DNA of 54,657 nt from an uncultured Blautia sp. (lineage in GTDB: Bacteria; Bacillota; Clostridia; Lachnospirales; Lachnospiraceae). Below the pieces are notes generated by a model that was given only the letters and a program-made list of their open reading frames with translations, did no database searches and had not been told where the DNA came from. Shown one piece after another: positions 41,939 to 51,248 of this stretch. Both the position numbers and the translations under genes were made by a program. Location: assembly GCA_934378195.1 (NCBI GenBank), contig CAKRPO010000010.1, positions 1 to 54,657 on the forward strand, read 5' to 3'. The first letter of the stretch is position 1, and every line of letters starts with the position of its first letter.

Positions 41939-42793
41939 ATGAATTATCGTGAGTTACTGAAAGACAAAAAGCGTGTTGTGATCAAAGTAGGTTCTTCCTC
42001 TCTGATTCACAAAGAAACAAACAAACTGGATCTCCGCAAGCTGGAAGTTCTTGTGAGAGAGCTGAGTGATCTTCACAATCAGGGCAAGGATGTGATACTG
42101 GTTACATCCGGTGCTGTGGCAGTTGGTGCTTCTGCATTCGGCATGCATGAGAAACCAACAGAACTTAAGAAAAAGCAGGCGTGTTCAGCAGTTGGACAGG
42201 CACGTCTGATGATGATCTACCAGAAACTTTTTTCAGAGTACAATCAGATGGCGGCACAAATTCTGATGACAAAGAATACAATGGTCAACAATCTGAACCG
42301 CATAAATGCAAGAAATACATTTGAAGAGCTCCTGGAACTGGGAGCAATTCCTGTTGTTAATGAAAATGACTCCATTTCAAGCTATGAGCTGGAAATGCTG
42401 GAATCTTTTGGCGATAATGATACATTGTCAGCAGTCATTGCCGGACTGATCGGAGCAGATCTTCTGATCCTCCTTTCTGATATTGACGGGCTTTTTACCG
42501 ATGATCCGAATACCAATCCAAATGCGGAATTTATTGATACAGTGGAAGTCCTGGATGAGAAACTGCTCAGTATGGGCAAAGGACCAAAGAGCAAAGTCGG
42601 AACCGGTGGCATGGCAACCAAACTGACAGCTGCCGAGATTGCAACAGCGGCAGGAGCAGATATGATAATTGCGAACGGCAGGGATTTCCATGTGATCCAC
42701 AAGATCATGGAAGGCAGAAAGTATGGAACTTTATTTGCAGGAAATAAGAAAGAAGAATTTTTCCTGATCGATTATATCGAGAAGCTTCTCTGA
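41939..42793 (+). CDS. proB: Glutamate 5-kinase without PUA domain
   Basis: 284 residues of the amino-acid kinase fold: RVVIKVGSSSLIH, VILVTSGAVAVGASAF, IPVVNENDSIS, FGDNDTLSAVIAGLIGADLLILLSDIDGLF and VGTGGMATKLTAAEIA. It phosphorylates glutamate, the first step of proline synthesis, and is normally feedback-inhibited by proline. The C-terminal PUA domain of E. coli ProB (367 residues) is missing. proA, its partner, lies three genes downstream. Confidence 0.96.
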   Translation: MNYRELLKDKKRVVIKVGSSSLIHKETNKLDLRKLEVLVRELSDLHNQGKDVILVTSGAVAVGASAFGMHEKPTELKKKQACSAVGQARLMMIYQKLFSEYNQMAAQILMTKNTMVNNLNRINARNTFEELLELGAIPVVNENDSISSYELEMLESFGDNDTLSAVIAGLIGADLLILLSDIDGLFTDDPNTNPNAEFIDTVEVLDEKLLSMGKGPKSKVGTGGMATKLTAAEIATAAGADMIIANGRDFHVIHKIMEGRKYGTLFAGNKKEEFFLIDYIEKLL

Positions 42794-42838
42794 TCTTTCA
42801 GATGTTTTTATAATAGATTTTTCAGGAGGAAGATTATT

Positions 42839-43063
42839 ATGATGGATAATGTAAAAATAGACCGTATCAATGCGCTGGCCCACAAGGCAAAGAGCGTTGG
42901 ACTTACGGAAGCAGAAAAGAAGGAACAGGCAGAACTTCGTCAGGAGTATCTGGCTGCAGTTCGCAAGAATCTCAAAGCGCAGCTGAATAACATTGATGTC
43001 AAAGAAAAAGATGGTTCTGTTGTGAACCTTGGTGAAAAATATGGAAGAAAAAAAGGCAATTAG
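42839..43063 (+). CDS. ynzC: DUF896 protein (YnzC family)
   Basis: 74 residues, helical. RINALAHKAKSVGLTEAEKKEQAELRQEYLAAVRKNLKAQLNNI is the DUF896 signature, a two-helix hairpin with a disordered tail. In B. subtilis the homologue is expressed with SOS genes; function unknown. The ribosome binding site is strong (AGGAGGAAGATTATT). It overlaps the following cyclo-ligase gene by 23 bases. Confidence 0.92.
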   Translation: MMDNVKIDRINALAHKAKSVGLTEAEKKEQAELRQEYLAAVRKNLKAQLNNIDVKEKDGSVVNLGEKYGRKKGN

Positions 43064-43589
43064 AAAACAGATTTTTGCAGCACGAAAGGCACATACGGAT
43101 CAGCAGATTGATGATTGGAGCAGAAGGATCACCAAACGGGTGACAGCTCTTTCAGAGTATTGTGATTGTCAGAGAGTTCTCGCATATGCAGATTATAATC
43201 ACGAAGTTATGACGAAATATATCATCGAGGCGGCGTGGAAAGATGGTAAGGAAGTGGCTGTTCCGAAAGTGGTCGGACAGGATATGGTTTTTTATAAGCT
43301 TACAGATTTTTCACAGCTGGAAGAGGGATATTTTGGTATTCCGGAGCCGGCAAGAGGCGAAATCGTTCAGTGGGAGGATGCCCTGATGATCATGCCGGGT
43401 GTAGCTTTTGACAGGGCGAATCATCGAGTGGGATATGGAGGCGGCTTTTATGACCGCTTTCTGGAAAAACATCCACAGATAAAAAGAGTTGCTGTGGCTT
43501 TTGAATTTCAGATGATGCCGGAAGTGCCGACAGAACCTACGGATATTTCTCCGGAGATCATTGTCACAGAAAAAGAAGTATATTGTTAA
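43041..43589 (+). CDS. 5-formyltetrahydrofolate cyclo-ligase
   Basis: 182 residues from the ATG at 43041 (a TTG four codons earlier is possible). N-terminal basic helix KKAIRKQIFAARKA, then VLAYADYNHEVMTKYI and the nucleotide/folate motif PGVAFDRANHRVGYGGGFYDRFL. It converts 5-formyl- to 5,10-methenyl-THF using ATP. It starts within the ynzC end, so it is translationally coupled. Its place between proB and proA is not functionally obvious. Confidence 0.94.
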   Translation: MEEKKAIRKQIFAARKAHTDQQIDDWSRRITKRVTALSEYCDCQRVLAYADYNHEVMTKYIIEAAWKDGKEVAVPKVVGQDMVFYKLTDFSQLEEGYFGIPEPARGEIVQWEDALMIMPGVAFDRANHRVGYGGGFYDRFLEKHPQIKRVAVAFEFQMMPEVPTEPTDISPEIIVTEKEVYC

Positions 43590-43628
43590 AAACAAATGGG
43601 CGCAAAACGTCCCAGGGAGGCTATGCTT

Positions 43629-44879
43629 ATGAATGAAATGCTGTTACAGCTTGGACAGAATGCAAAAGAAGCAGAAAACATGCTGCGTACCATAACCACA
43701 AATAAAAAGAATCAGATTCTTGCAGCAGTTGCAGAACACTTGGTAGAATGCACGGAAGAGCTTATCAAAGCTAATGCTGTTGATGTGGAGAACGGAAGAA
43801 AAAATCACATGCCGGAAGGCCTGGTAGACAGACTTCTTCTTACACCAGAAAGAATCCAGGGAATGGCAGAAGGTCTGCAGCAGCTGGTGGCACTGGAAGA
43901 TCCGATCGGTGAAGTGACCGGGATGAAAAAGCGTCCAAACGGTCTGCTGATCGGGCAGAAACGTGTGCCGCTTGGTGTGATCGGAATCATTTACGAGGCG
44001 CGTCCGAATGTGACTGCAGATGCCTTTGGCCTTTGTTTTAAGACGGGAAATGTTGTGATCCTCAAGGGCGGAAGTGATGCAATTCATTCTAATGAAGCGA
44101 TTGTGAAATGCATTCGTGAGACATTAAAAGCAAATGATGTGACAGAAAATGCAATTCAGCTGATTCAGGATACCTCCCGTGAGACAGCCGCAGAATTTAT
44201 GAAAATGAATGAATATGTGGATGTACTGATTCCTCGTGGAGGTAAGGGACTCATTAAGGCGGTTGTTAATCAGAGTACAATTCCGGTTATTGAGACTGGT
44301 ACCGGAAACTGCCACATTTATGTAGATGAAAGTGCAGATTTGAATATGGCAGTTGATATTATTCTGAATGCCAAGACGCAGCGAGTCGGTGTGTGCAACG
44401 CGTGTGAATCCCTGCTGGTAAATGCCAGCGTCAAAGATGCACTGCTGCCGGTTCTTGCAGACCGCCTGAAAGAAAAGCATGTGGAGATGAGGGCAGACAA
44501 GGAAGCGATGAACCTGATGCCGGGAGCTGTTGCAGCGACAGATGAGGACTGGGGAACGGAATATCTGGATTACATACTGTCAATTAAGGTGGTGTATTCT
44601 GTAGACGAGGCTATTGTACATATCAACCGGTACAACACCGGACATTCTGAGGCAATCATCACCAATAATTATACCAATGCCCAGAAATTCCTGGATGAGG
44701 TGGACGCAGCAGCAGTTTATGTCAATGCATCTACCAGATTTACAGATGGATTTGAGTTTGGATATGGAGCAGAGATTGGCATCAGTACCCAGAAGCTTCA
44801 CGCCAGAGGACCGATGGGACTGCTTGCCCTGACAACAACGAAATATATCATTTACGGAAACGGACAGATTCGTCAGTAA
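43629..44879 (+). CDS. proA: Glutamate-5-semialdehyde dehydrogenase
   Basis: 416 residues from the ATG at 43629, 8 bases after GGGAGG; the frame is open 11 codons further up without a site. [38 protein letters not shown], the catalytic Cys in [12 protein letters not shown] and [33 protein letters not shown] are all diagnostic. It reduces glutamyl-5-phosphate with NADPH, the second proline step after ProB. Last gene of the proB-ynzC-cyclo-ligase-proA group. Confidence 0.97.
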   Translation: MNEMLLQLGQNAKEAENMLRTITTNKKNQILAAVAEHLVECTEELIKANAVDVENGRKNHMPEGLVDRLLLTPERIQGMAEGLQQLVALEDPIGEVTGMKKRPNGLLIGQKRVPLGVIGIIYEARPNVTADAFGLCFKTGNVVILKGGSDAIHSNEAIVKCIRETLKANDVTENAIQLIQDTSRETAAEFMKMNEYVDVLIPRGGKGLIKAVVNQSTIPVIETGTGNCHIYVDESADLNMAVDIILNAKTQRVGVCNACESLLVNASVKDALLPVLADRLKEKHVEMRADKEAMNLMPGAVAATDEDWGTEYLDYILSIKVVYSVDEAIVHINRYNTGHSEAIITNNYTNAQKFLDEVDAAAVYVNASTRFTDGFEFGYGAEIGISTQKLHARGPMGLLALTTTKYIIYGNGQIRQ

Positions 44880-44894
44880 GAAGTGACCGGACGG

Positions 44895-44918
44895 CTGTGA
44901 ACGGGAGTGAACAGTAAC
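44895..44918. repeat. Dispersed GTGAACAGTAAC repeat, copy 2
   Basis: CTGTGAACGGGAGTGAACAGTAAC, identical to the copy at 51253-51275 apart from one extra G. It lies 15 bases after the proA stop and upstream of the surface-protein promoter. Confidence 0.6.
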
Positions 44919-44960
44919 GATATTTGTCGATAACCTTTTACAGAATATGGAATGTGTGAT

Positions 44961-44989
44961 TTGACAATTGTAGAGTGCGTGTGTATAAT
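44961..44989 (+). promoter_or_regulatory. Consensus SigA promoter of the surface-protein gene
   Basis: TTGACA (44961-44966), 17 bases, TATAAT (44984-44989). An exact consensus match, 87 bases upstream of the TTG start. Confidence 0.8.
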
Positions 44990-45075
44990 AATTAACAGTT
45001 TAGATATGTAAACTTTTGGAGTTTCGGAGATATACTGAGATGTATTTTTACATACTCACCATGGGAGGATTCAAA

Positions 45076-47379
45076 TTGAGACGAAAACAGTTATATGCTA
45101 TCATTTTAGCTGGAGCACTTGCAACGGGCAGTGCACCGGCAGCTGTATTTGCCGCAGAAGGTGATGTGGCAACTATGGCAGAGACATCAGAGGAAACACC
45201 GGCTGAGGGAGACAATGCTGCTGCAGATGACAACACCACAGCAGATGCGCCGGCGCAGGACAATACAGATGCAGCTGATACATCGGCAGATACACCATCA
45301 CAGGATACTACGGCAGATGCGACAGAAACACCGGCACAGGATAACACTGCTGCTACAGAGGCACCGGCCGAGCCGACACAGGATCAGACACAGGATCAGA
45401 CTACAGAAGTGACACCGGAAGCAGAGGTGACAGAAGCACCGGCAGCCGGAGATGATGCTGCAACAGAAGAGACTCTGGCAGAAGGAGAGTCAAAAGACCC
45501 GACAGGAATTTCCATAACCTTCAAGGCAACAGAAGAAGGTCAGGCAGATAAGGTAAGATATTTCACAAGTCTTCAGGCTGCGATTAATTATGCTCCTGCT
45601 TATGACAAAGATACAGCACCGAATGCTACAGTAATTGAAGTATCTGATACGATTGCTTTGGATAGTACCGTTAAGGTAGAAAATAAGAAAATCTGTATCA
45701 CAGCAGCTAAGACAGTTACGATAACTAGAAAAGATGCATTTGATGCGGACATGTTCTCAGTAAGTGGAGAGAACGGTGAATTGCAGTTTGACTTAAGGGA
45801 GGATGCTACGGATGCATCGCTTACTGTTTCTGGTAAAATCGGAGATGGAAATGGAGATTCAGCAACCGGATCTATCGTATCTGTCGGAAATGGAGCATCT
45901 CTGGGAATTGCAGCTGGTGTGACTCTCAAAGAAAATAATACAATAGCCAATGGTGGAGCAATTACAAATAATGGTGGAAGTGTAGTTCTGGCAGGTGGTA
46001 CGATTACTGGAAACAGTGGTGCCAAAGGCGCGGTGTATACAACTACAGATCTTTATGTGCAGGGAACAGTAGTTGTAAAAGACAATACTCCGGCGAATGT
46101 TTATCTGGCAGGAACATCAATGATTCTTGTTACAGATGTTCTGACAAATTCAGATATCACTTTTACACATGAAAAGGCAGCTGATAAGCTGACTGTTGTA
46201 AAAGCAGGAACAAATGCTGATAAGGTTCAGCTCAGTGCTGCTGATTTTAAGACAGCGATTACACAGATTAAATACAGCACGGATGACTATACACTCGAAA
46301 CGGCAAGTGATGGTCTTTCGGCAACGCTGAAGAAGAAAGCTTCTGAACCAGACAATCCGTCCACACCGGCTCTGAAGCTGACCTATGTTTCAGGATCCAT
46401 TGCGTGGAAAGATTACAGCACACTTACTGTGACTTATACAAACAATGTGGCATACAAATGGGATTACTATTTCGTAGATCCGGATACAAGCTCAGCACAG
46501 ATTGTGGCACTGAATGATGGAAGCAAGCTGTCACACAGTGTAGAGACTGTAAACAAGAATTATACCATGAATATTTCTTCTGTTCCTTCAGACAAGAAAT
46601 GGCTGGTAATCTGTGCAAAAGCAGATGGCGGAAAGCCAGTATATAAGATTTTTAAACTGAATAGCCTGTATGCAAACAGAAGCGACAAAGCGGCTAAGAA
46701 GACATTCTGGTCCAAACGTCCGAGTGATCCAAATAAGAAAAATGACACTCGTAAAGCAAGAACATATGAAGTAACAAAGAGTACAGTTACAGGTCTTGAG
46801 AACCCATTGAAATTCTTCCCGGCAAAACGTTATGAATTTACGGTAGTTGGTGCCGGACAGAATGACACAGATTCAATCACCGGAGATGAGAGATGGATTC
46901 CAATCTACTGGAGTACTTCTTCTAAACCAACGAAACAGAAACAGAAAAATACAAGCTGGAAGATTGGTTCTAATGACGGAATTAAAGATGAAGCGACTTA
47001 TACGATGTATATCTTTTTTAGAAAGCAGGTCTATACCGAAGGAACTGGATGGGCTGATACAGATGTCATTGAATCTAAGTCCGTGCCATTCTACTCCGCA
47101 GGATATACAGACGAAGAGCTGAAAGCATACCTGCAGGAAGCAAAAGACAACGGAACAGTCATTCCAGGATATGAGAATTACACAGGCGGCGGAGACAGCA
47201 CAGATGCAGAACTGACAGCAACCGCTGCAGCATCTGAGAAAGACGCAGGATCCAAGTCCAAATCCGCAGTATCTACAGCCGATGAATCACCAATCGGAAC
47301 AATGTCTGCACTGGCAGCACTTTCTTTACTGGCTGGTGGATATATCCTTGTTCGCAAACGTAAGAAAGAAGAACTGTAA
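45076..47379 (+). CDS. Large surface protein with low-complexity N-terminus, beta-helix-like region and wall-anchor-like end
   Basis: 767 residues from the TTG at 45076, with GGGAGGATTCAAA upstream; the frame is open further but the signal peptide starts here (LRRKQLYAIILAGALATGSAPAAVFA). Residues about 30-140 are Ala/Thr/Asp/Pro repeats (TPAQDNTAA type). About 150-420 resembles a pectate-lyase-like beta-helix (TSLQAAINYAP, NGGAITNNGGSVVLAGGTITGNSG). The rest is beta-rich. The C-terminus has ADESPIGTM, a hydrophobic helix and RKRKKEEL, like a divergent sortase or membrane anchor. Likely an adhesin or matrix protein. Confidence 0.82.
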   Translation: MRRKQLYAIILAGALATGSAPAAVFAAEGDVATMAETSEETPAEGDNAAADDNTTADAPAQDNTDAADTSADTPSQDTTADATETPAQDNTAATEAPAEPTQDQTQDQTTEVTPEAEVTEAPAAGDDAATEETLAEGESKDPTGISITFKATEEGQADKVRYFTSLQAAINYAPAYDKDTAPNATVIEVSDTIALDSTVKVENKKICITAAKTVTITRKDAFDADMFSVSGENGELQFDLREDATDASLTVSGKIGDGNGDSATGSIVSVGNGASLGIAAGVTLKENNTIANGGAITNNGGSVVLAGGTITGNSGAKGAVYTTTDLYVQGTVVVKDNTPANVYLAGTSMILVTDVLTNSDITFTHEKAADKLTVVKAGTNADKVQLSAADFKTAITQIKYSTDDYTLETASDGLSATLKKKASEPDNPSTPALKLTYVSGSIAWKDYSTLTVTYTNNVAYKWDYYFVDPDTSSAQIVALNDGSKLSHSVETVNKNYTMNISSVPSDKKWLVICAKADGGKPVYKIFKLNSLYANRSDKAAKKTFWSKRPSDPNKKNDTRKARTYEVTKSTVTGLENPLKFFPAKRYEFTVVGAGQNDTDSITGDERWIPIYWSTSSKPTKQKQKNTSWKIGSNDGIKDEATYTMYIFFRKQVYTEGTGWADTDVIESKSVPFYSAGYTDEELKAYLQEAKDNGTVIPGYENYTGGGDSTDAELTATAAASEKDAGSKSKSAVSTADESPIGTMSALAALSLLAGGYILVRKRKKEEL

Positions 47380-47399
47380 TTTTATACAGGAATTTATTG

Positions 47400-47431
47400 G
47401 AGACAGGTCATGATGGCCTGTCTCTTTACAT
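47400..47431. terminator. Terminator hairpin, copy 1 of a 32-bp direct repeat
   Basis: GAGACAGG and CCTGTCTC form an 8-bp stem around a 9-base loop, followed by TTTACAT. It is identical over 32 bases to 48603-48634, so the Rpn gene is bracketed by the two copies. Confidence 0.75.
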
Positions 47432-47522
47432 TGATTGTTGAGGGGATTTTTTTATAGACATATAGAGCAATATGTGCTATGCTGTATATAGGTTAAATAA
47501 TATTCAAGAAAGGCTGTAGTGG

Positions 47523-48590
47523 ATGAGAGTAGAAAGTACTTTAGCAAAAACGATTTCTACTGCAGGAGAAAAGGCAGCTTATGACAATGCTTGTAAGAGC
47601 TTGCTCGCAAATAAAGAGATTCTTGCATGGATCATGAAAAGCTGTCTGTCGGAGTACAGGGATTGCAGTATTCAGGAAATTGCCGGCAGCTATATAGAAG
47701 GAGAGCCGGAGATTTCCAGGATAGCATTGCATCGTGATGCAATCCCAAAGATAAAAGGAGAGAATACTGAGGATTCAAGCATCAATGAAGGAACTGTAAC
47801 TTACGATATTCGTTTTCGTGCGGTTGTTCCGGATTCGGGTGAGATGATTACACTGCTTATTGATGTTGAAGCACAGAATGACTTCTATCCAGGGTATCCA
47901 CTAGTGACACGGGGTGTTTATTATTGTTGTAGAATGATATCTGCACAGTATAACACTGAATTTACAAATTCCCATTATGGAGGGCTAAAGAAGGTTTACA
48001 GTGTTTTCATCTGTATAAATCCACCTGGATATCGAAAGAATACCATCAATCGCTATACAATAACAGAAGAAAGACTTGTTGGCGATATTGAGGAAGAAAA
48101 ATCTGCATACGATTTAATGACAGCCGTGATTATCTGTATAGGAGATGTAGAGCATTCAGCTTCGGGAGTTTTAAAATTATTGGAAGTATTGCTTTCAAAT
48201 GAAAGAACACCGGAAGACAAGAAACATATTTTGGAAAATGAATTTTCAATAAATATGACAGAAGAGATTGAAGAGGAGGTAACTGGTATGTGTGATTTGA
48301 GTAAAGGAATAGAAGAGAAAGCGATTCGGGTTGGACTTCAGAAGGGACTTCTACGGGGAATGCAACAGGGAATGCAGCAGGGAATGCAACAAGGAATACA
48401 ACAGGGAATGCAGCAGGGAATGCAGCAGGGAATGCAACAAGGAATGCAACAGGGAATGCAACAGGCACTCTTGGATTCAATTCGAAATCTGATGGAAACT
48501 ATGCAGCTCGCTACAGATAAAGCTATGGATGCTTTGAAAATTCCAAATGAAGACAGGATTAAATACACGAAATTGCTAGAAAATAAATGA
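47523..48590 (+). CDS. Rpn/PDDEXK_2-family recombination-promoting nuclease or transposase-like protein
   Basis: 355 residues. The nuclease core shows Glu in YIEGEPEIS, Asp in VTYDIRFRA and IDVEAQND (the D/E-x-Q variant of PD-(D/E)XK), then TRGVYYCCRMIS and YSVFICI, as in Rpn proteins. In E. coli RpnA is a DNase that increases recA-independent recombination. A C-terminal stretch has nine GMQQ units (one GIQQ) made of 12-base repeats, ahead of a helical tail. AAGAAAGG precedes the ATG. The gene lies between two copies of a 32-base terminator. A truncated paralogue enters at the window's right edge. Confidence 0.85.
   Translation: MRVESTLAKTISTAGEKAAYDNACKSLLANKEILAWIMKSCLSEYRDCSIQEIAGSYIEGEPEISRIALHRDAIPKIKGENTEDSSINEGTVTYDIRFRAVVPDSGEMITLLIDVEAQNDFYPGYPLVTRGVYYCCRMISAQYNTEFTNSHYGGLKKVYSVFICINPPGYRKNTINRYTITEERLVGDIEEEKSAYDLMTAVIICIGDVEHSASGVLKLLEVLLSNERTPEDKKHILENEFSINMTEEIEEEVTGMCDLSKGIEEKAIRVGLQKGLLRGMQQGMQQGMQQGIQQGMQQGMQQGMQQGMQQGMQQALLDSIRNLMETMQLATDKAMDALKIPNEDRIKYTKLLENK
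48357..48464 (+). repeat. Nine tandem 12-bp units encoding (GMQQ)n
   Basis: GGAATGCARCAR repeats nine times inside the Rpn gene, the fourth unit reading GGAATACAACAG (GIQQ). Unit-number changes keep frame, so protein length can vary without loss of the gene. Confidence 0.95.
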
Positions 48591-48602
48591 GAAATATTTT
48601 AT

Positions 48603-48634
48603 GAGACAGGTCATGATGGCCTGTCTCTTTACAT
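48603..48634. terminator. Terminator hairpin, copy 2 of the 32-bp direct repeat
   Basis: Identical to 47400-47431. It begins 12 bases after the Rpn stop codon and would end that transcript. Confidence 0.75.
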
Positions 48635-48690
48635 ATAATAGTACAGAAACTTATAAACGTATTTTTATCATACATACAGAGGGAAAGATT

Positions 48691-49593
48691 ATGATCAATA
48701 CGGACAAGACATTCTGTACATATGAGAATATTTATTATGAGATGTGGGAAACGGCGGGACGATATACGGAGATTGCACAGTTTCAGGTGATTGGTAAGAG
48801 CCACGATGACAGAATGATCCCAATGGTGCAGCTTGGAAAAGGGGCAGAGACTATTTATTGTATCGCCGGATTGAATGGACAGGACAGACGTATGCCGGTA
48901 TATCTTCTTCAAATGATGAAAGAATATGCAAAAGCCTGGGAATGCAAATGGAAACTGGACGAACTTTATGATCTGCGGGAACTGCTTGCAAACTGGAAAA
49001 TCTGTTTCATTCCATTGTTGAATCCAGATGGTTACGAAATTTATGAAAAAGATTTTTTTGCAATCCGAAATCCCATCAACCGGCAAATGCTCCGTATGCA
49101 GGAGATCCCGTGCAAAGAGTTTGTCGGAAACAGCCGGGGTATTGATCTCAGAAAGAATTTTCCGACACAATATTACAGGAGAAAGCAGATTCACAGTCAG
49201 CCGGCAAGTGAAAATGAGACGAAAGCACTGGTGAAGGTCTTGCAGGAAAATTCTGGGAGGGGACTGTTGTCTTTTGGATATTCAGAGCGGAGAATCGTAT
49301 ATTTCAGACAGTCGCAGTCTTTTGCCGCGAATCAGAAAAGTTATCGGCTTGCAAGACACCTGCAGCGACAGGCGGGACTGAATGCTGATAAAATGAAGTA
49401 TCATCTGGATGATGTAGAACCGACCGGACGACGGAGATACGGTTCACCGGAACAGTTTTATGCAGAGATATGCAGGCAGCCGTCTTTTCGGATAGAAATA
49501 CCCTATAGCAACGGAGAAGATGTGGCAGTGCCAGATCAGGCGGAATATAAAGAGATACATACTTTGCCGTTGGAGTATCTTTTTTCGTTATGA
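48691..49593 (+). CDS. M14-type carboxypeptidase homologue with degraded zinc site
   Basis: 300 residues from the ATG at 48691 (GAGGGAAAGATT upstream). The M14 scaffold is recognisable: IPLLNPDGYEIY, RGIDLRKNFP and RIEIPY with the catalytic-type Glu269. The zinc ligands are not kept: where HxxE is expected the sequence is LNGQD (Asn62, Asp65), and the later His is replaced by Phe (LLSFGYS, 195). Family members remove C-terminal residues or cut peptidoglycan peptides; this protein is probably not a zinc peptidase and may bind a ligand. No signal peptide. Confidence 0.75.
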   Translation: MINTDKTFCTYENIYYEMWETAGRYTEIAQFQVIGKSHDDRMIPMVQLGKGAETIYCIAGLNGQDRRMPVYLLQMMKEYAKAWECKWKLDELYDLRELLANWKICFIPLLNPDGYEIYEKDFFAIRNPINRQMLRMQEIPCKEFVGNSRGIDLRKNFPTQYYRRKQIHSQPASENETKALVKVLQENSGRGLLSFGYSERRIVYFRQSQSFAANQKSYRLARHLQRQAGLNADKMKYHLDDVEPTGRRRYGSPEQFYAEICRQPSFRIEIPYSNGEDVAVPDQAEYKEIHTLPLEYLFSL

Positions 49594-49700
49594 ACATATG
49601 TAAAATCTATTGCTACTGTTCACAGGTAATATTCCGCTATCTTGCAAATACACTGTCAAGATTCAAGAATGCCTCTGCAATCCTGCCGGAGGATATATCC

Positions 49701-49730
49701 TTGACAGTATACACTGCTTTCCTGTATATT
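49701..49730 (+). promoter_or_regulatory. Promoter of miaB within an inverted repeat
   Basis: TTGACA (49701-49706), 18 bases, TATATT (49725-49730). The -35 lies in the right arm of an inverted repeat (TACACTGTCAAG 49649-49660 with CTTGACAGTATA 49700-49711), which could serve as an operator or fold in RNA from further upstream. Confidence 0.5.
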
Positions 49731-49800
49731 AAAGAATAATGCTTTAAAATTGAAAGAATATACATTAGAAGTAATTTAATATTGTCAATACGCTTATAGA

Positions 49801-51246
49801 ATGAAGGAGTTATACGAAATGATAAATGAATCCTCTAAAGGACAGAATACAAGTGTAGAAGAAACCCAGCGGCAGCGTTCTTTTATAGAACTTGCGCAGG
49901 CTCTGACGGCACAGGAATCCAACACCCTTGGCCGTCCGCTGACCTATTGTCTGACTACATTCGGATGTCAGATGAATGAGAAACAGTCAGAAGCTGTAGC
50001 AGGAATCATGGATGAGATTGGATATCACAGACAGGACAACGAGGAAGCAGACATTGTCATCTACAATACCTGTACAGTCCGTGAAAACGCAAATCTGAAA
50101 GTATATGGAAGACTTGGACATCTGCATAGTCTGAAAGACCGTAATCCGAATATGAAGATCATTCTCTTCGGATGTATGATGCAGGAGCAGCATGTCGTAG
50201 ATAAGATTAAGAAGTCTTATCCGTTTGTGAATCTGGTATTTGGTACACATAACATTTTTAAATATGCGGAGCTTTTTTATGAAATGCTTCAGTCAGAACA
50301 GCAGATTGTAGATATCTGGGAAGGAACAGATCAGATTGTTGAGGATCTTCCTACAGAAAGAAACTATACTTTTAAATCTGGTGTCAATATTATGTTTGGC
50401 TGTAATAACTTCTGCAGCTACTGTATTGTGCCATACGTACGTGGACGTGAGCGCAGCCGTGAACCGGAAGCAATCGTGAAAGAAGTAAAGCGCCTGGTTG
50501 AGGATGGCGTGTCCGAAGTCATGCTTTTGGGACAGAATGTCAATTCATATGGTAAGACACTGGAGCATCCGGTGACATTTGCACAGCTTCTGGAAATGCT
50601 GGAAGATGTAGAAGGCCTGAAACGAATCCGTTTTATGACATCTCATCCGAAGGATTTGTCTGATGAATTGATTGCGACGATGGCAAAGAGTAAAAAGATC
50701 TGTCATCATCTGCATCTGCCACTGCAGTCAGGAAGCAGTCGTATCCTTAAGGCCATGAACAGACGTTATGACAAAGAGAAATATCTGAATCTGGTAGAGA
50801 AGATTCGTACAGCAATTCCGGATATTTCACTGACAACGGATATTATCGTTGGTTTCCCTGGGGAAACGGAGGAAGATTTCCAGGAAACATTGGATGTTGT
50901 GTCCAAATGCGGCTATGATACAGCATTTACGTTCCTGTATTCAAGGAGAAGTGGAACGCCTGCTGCCGAAATGGAACAGATACCGCAGGATGTTGCAAAA
51001 GAACGTTTTAATCGTCTGCTTGCCCTGGTACAGCAGGAGGGGCGTGTACGATCTTCCAGATTTGAGGGTTCTGTACAGGAAGTGCTGGTAGAAGAGGAAA
51101 GCAAAGAAAAAGGAATATTTACAGGAAGAACCGAATACAATCTTCTTGTACATTTCCCGGGTACCGCAGATCTTCTTGGCAAGTATGTTAAGGTAAGTCT
51201 GAATGAATGCCATGGATTCTATTATATGGGTTCACTTGTAGAATAA
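49801..51246 (+). CDS. miaB: tRNA-2-methylthio-N6-dimethylallyladenosine synthase
   Basis: 481 residues. The N-terminal UPF0004 domain has three Cys (TTFGCQMNEKQSE, YNTCTVRENA, FGCMMQE). The radical-SAM core has GCNNFCSYCIVPYVRGRERSR. The C-terminal TRAM domain follows (LVQQEGRVRSSRFEGSVQEVLVEE). It adds a methylthio group to i6A37 of tRNAs reading UNN codons. About 45 extra N-terminal residues (NESSKGQNTSVEE) are usual in Clostridia. GAAGGAG precedes a second in-frame ATG 18 bases later, so the true start may be MINESSK at 49819. Confidence 0.96.
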   Translation: MKELYEMINESSKGQNTSVEETQRQRSFIELAQALTAQESNTLGRPLTYCLTTFGCQMNEKQSEAVAGIMDEIGYHRQDNEEADIVIYNTCTVRENANLKVYGRLGHLHSLKDRNPNMKIILFGCMMQEQHVVDKIKKSYPFVNLVFGTHNIFKYAELFYEMLQSEQQIVDIWEGTDQIVEDLPTERNYTFKSGVNIMFGCNNFCSYCIVPYVRGRERSREPEAIVKEVKRLVEDGVSEVMLLGQNVNSYGKTLEHPVTFAQLLEMLEDVEGLKRIRFMTSHPKDLSDELIATMAKSKKICHHLHLPLQSGSSRILKAMNRRYDKEKYLNLVEKIRTAIPDISLTTDIIVGFPGETEEDFQETLDVVSKCGYDTAFTFLYSRRSGTPAAEMEQIPQDVAKERFNRLLALVQQEGRVRSSRFEGSVQEVLVEEESKEKGIFTGRTEYNLLVHFPGTADLLGKYVKVSLNECHGFYYMGSLVE

Positions 51247-51248
51247 TT

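Noticed and set aside
42839..43589. ynzC and cyclo-ligase as a frameshifted single gene
   Set aside because: Each has its own family signature and start; a 23-base overlap is normal coupling.
48357..48464. CRISPR-like array
   Set aside because: The 12-base units are contiguous with no spacers and encode GMQQ in frame.
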